A stretch of 6,149 nt of DNA from the NCBI GenBank assembly GCA_902470915.1, contig CABRIB010000101.1, forward strand, positions 1 through 6,149, written 5' to 3'. The notes beneath the pieces are model-generated. The model had not been told where the DNA came from, searched no databases, and was given only the letters and a program-made list of their open reading frames with translations. Within the stretch, counting starts at the first letter, position 1. Every line of letters begins with the position of its first letter. The DNA is from an uncultured Collinsella sp. (GTDB lineage: Bacteria > Actinomycetota > Coriobacteriia > Coriobacteriales > Coriobacteriaceae). Made by a program: the position numbers and the translations under genes. This document shows, piece by piece, positions 5,544-6,149 of the stretch.

Positions 5544-6118
5544 TTACTCGGCGTCGGTCTCCTCGTCCTTCTTCTCGGAAGGAAGCGGGGTAACCTCGAT
5601 CTCGACGCCCAGAGTCTCAGCAGCGGACTTCATGGACAGGGAGATACGACGACGGTCGAGGTCGATCTCCATGACCTTGACCTGAACCTTGTCGCCCACG
5701 TGGGTGACCTGAGAAGGCTGATCGACGTGCTTGTTGGCCATCTCGGAGATGTGCACCAGGCCCTCGATGCCCTCGCCCAGATCGACGAAAGCGCCGAACG
5801 GGACAAGCTTGGTCACAGTGCCCTCGACGATAGCGCCGACGGGGTACTTCTTGACCAGTGCGCGCCACGGATCCTCGGTGGTCTGCTTGAGACCCAGGGA
5901 GATGCGCTCGCGGTTGAGATCGACGTCGAGAACCTCGACCTCGACCTCCTGGCCGACCTTGACAACCTCGGAAGGATGGTTGACGTGGTTCCAGGAGAGC
6001 TCGGAGATGTGGATGAGGCCGTCGATACCGCCGAGGTCGACGAAGGCGCCGAAGTCGACGATGGAGGAAACGGTGCCCTGGAGACGCATACCAGACTTGA
6101 GCTTGGACAGGATCTCGG
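5544..6118 (-). CDS. rpsA: 30S ribosomal protein S1, C-terminal part (5' end cut by adapter)
   Basis: S1 is the mRNA-binding protein of the small ribosomal subunit, built from repeated OB-fold S1 domains. The fragment holds about 190 residues and starts in frame at the genomic edge with EILSKLKSGMRLQG. Two complete S1 domains are visible. Residues 10-79 contain GTVSSIVDFGAFVDLGG, GLIHISELSW and RERISLGLKQ; about 94-164 contain GTVTKLVPFGAFVDLGEG, GLVHISEM and RRRISLSMK. The linker TEDPW between them is typical of S1 proteins. An acidic, lysine-containing tail (SEKKDEETDAE) follows and ends at TAA (5546-5544). The Met at 6089 is internal and not the start, because reading continues upstream in frame to the adapter. 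Full-length S1 in actinobacteria normally has four S1 domains, so roughly half the gene is missing. A strong terminator follows. Confidence 0.96.
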
Positions 6119-6149
6119 CTGTCTCTTATACACATCTCCGAGCCCACGA
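6119..6149. other. Nextera/Tn5 read-2 (i7-side) library adapter, not genomic
   Basis: Bases 6119-6137 are the reverse complement of the 19-bp Tn5 mosaic end (CTGTCTCTTATACACATCT). Bases 6138-6149 (CCGAGCCCACGA) are the start of the read-2 adapter tail. Genomic sequence ends at 6118. Minus-strand readings beginning MGSEMCIRDS or MYKRQ come from this adapter and should be discarded. Confidence 0.98.

Noticed and set aside
25..6137. 19-bp inverted repeats at both window ends, resembling transposon termini
   Set aside because: They are the Tn5 mosaic ends of Nextera adapters with the correct adapter tails outside them; no transposase lies between.

Overview
The window is a short stretch of high-GC bacterial chromosome (window bases 44-6118) with Illumina Nextera/Tn5 library adapters still attached at both ends (1-43 and 6119-6149). 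The gene set is ordinary housekeeping and metabolism: xanthine phosphoribosyltransferase, an MFS exporter, O-acetylhomoserine sulfhydrylase, a C_GCAxxG_C_C-family cysteine protein, a YigZ/IMPACT-family protein, RNase P RNA and ribosomal protein S1. The GC-rich codon use and the character of the S1, MetY and RNase P sequences suggest a high-GC gut actinobacterium of the Coriobacteriia, perhaps Collinsella. That assignment is inference from recall, not from a search.

Layout, left to right. A 5' piece of xpt (minus, cut by the adapter) lies downstream of a complete DHA2-like MFS exporter (minus). A strong intrinsic terminator separates the exporter from metY (minus), which has a recognisable promoter and Shine-Dalgarno site. 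Across a 231-bp divergent intergenic region lies the C_GCAxxG_C_C gene (plus), whose ribosome binding site is abutted by a hairpin. It converges on yigZ (minus), with a 12-bp-stem terminator packed between the two stop codons. Next comes a gap of about 230 bp holding a striking 99-nt near-continuous hairpin, then rnpB (minus). A 336-bp gene-free stretch follows, with a candidate small-RNA unit, a short tandem repeat and the rpsA terminator. The 3' part of rpsA (minus) runs into the right-hand adapter.

Most units look independently transcribed: each of metY, yigZ and rpsA is followed by its own terminator. There is no mobile element with a transposase, no CRISPR array, no tRNA and no defence-type gene cluster. 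I do not see a new multi-gene system. The most interesting unexplained object is the 99-nt rod at 4726-4824: 39 base pairs, a 15-bp perfect outer stem, and G.A-rich internal mismatches when read as plus-strand RNA. It is either an undescribed structured RNA or a small MITE-like hairpin repeat. The adapters are the main technical caution: they create false protein ends and false 19-bp terminal inverted repeats.
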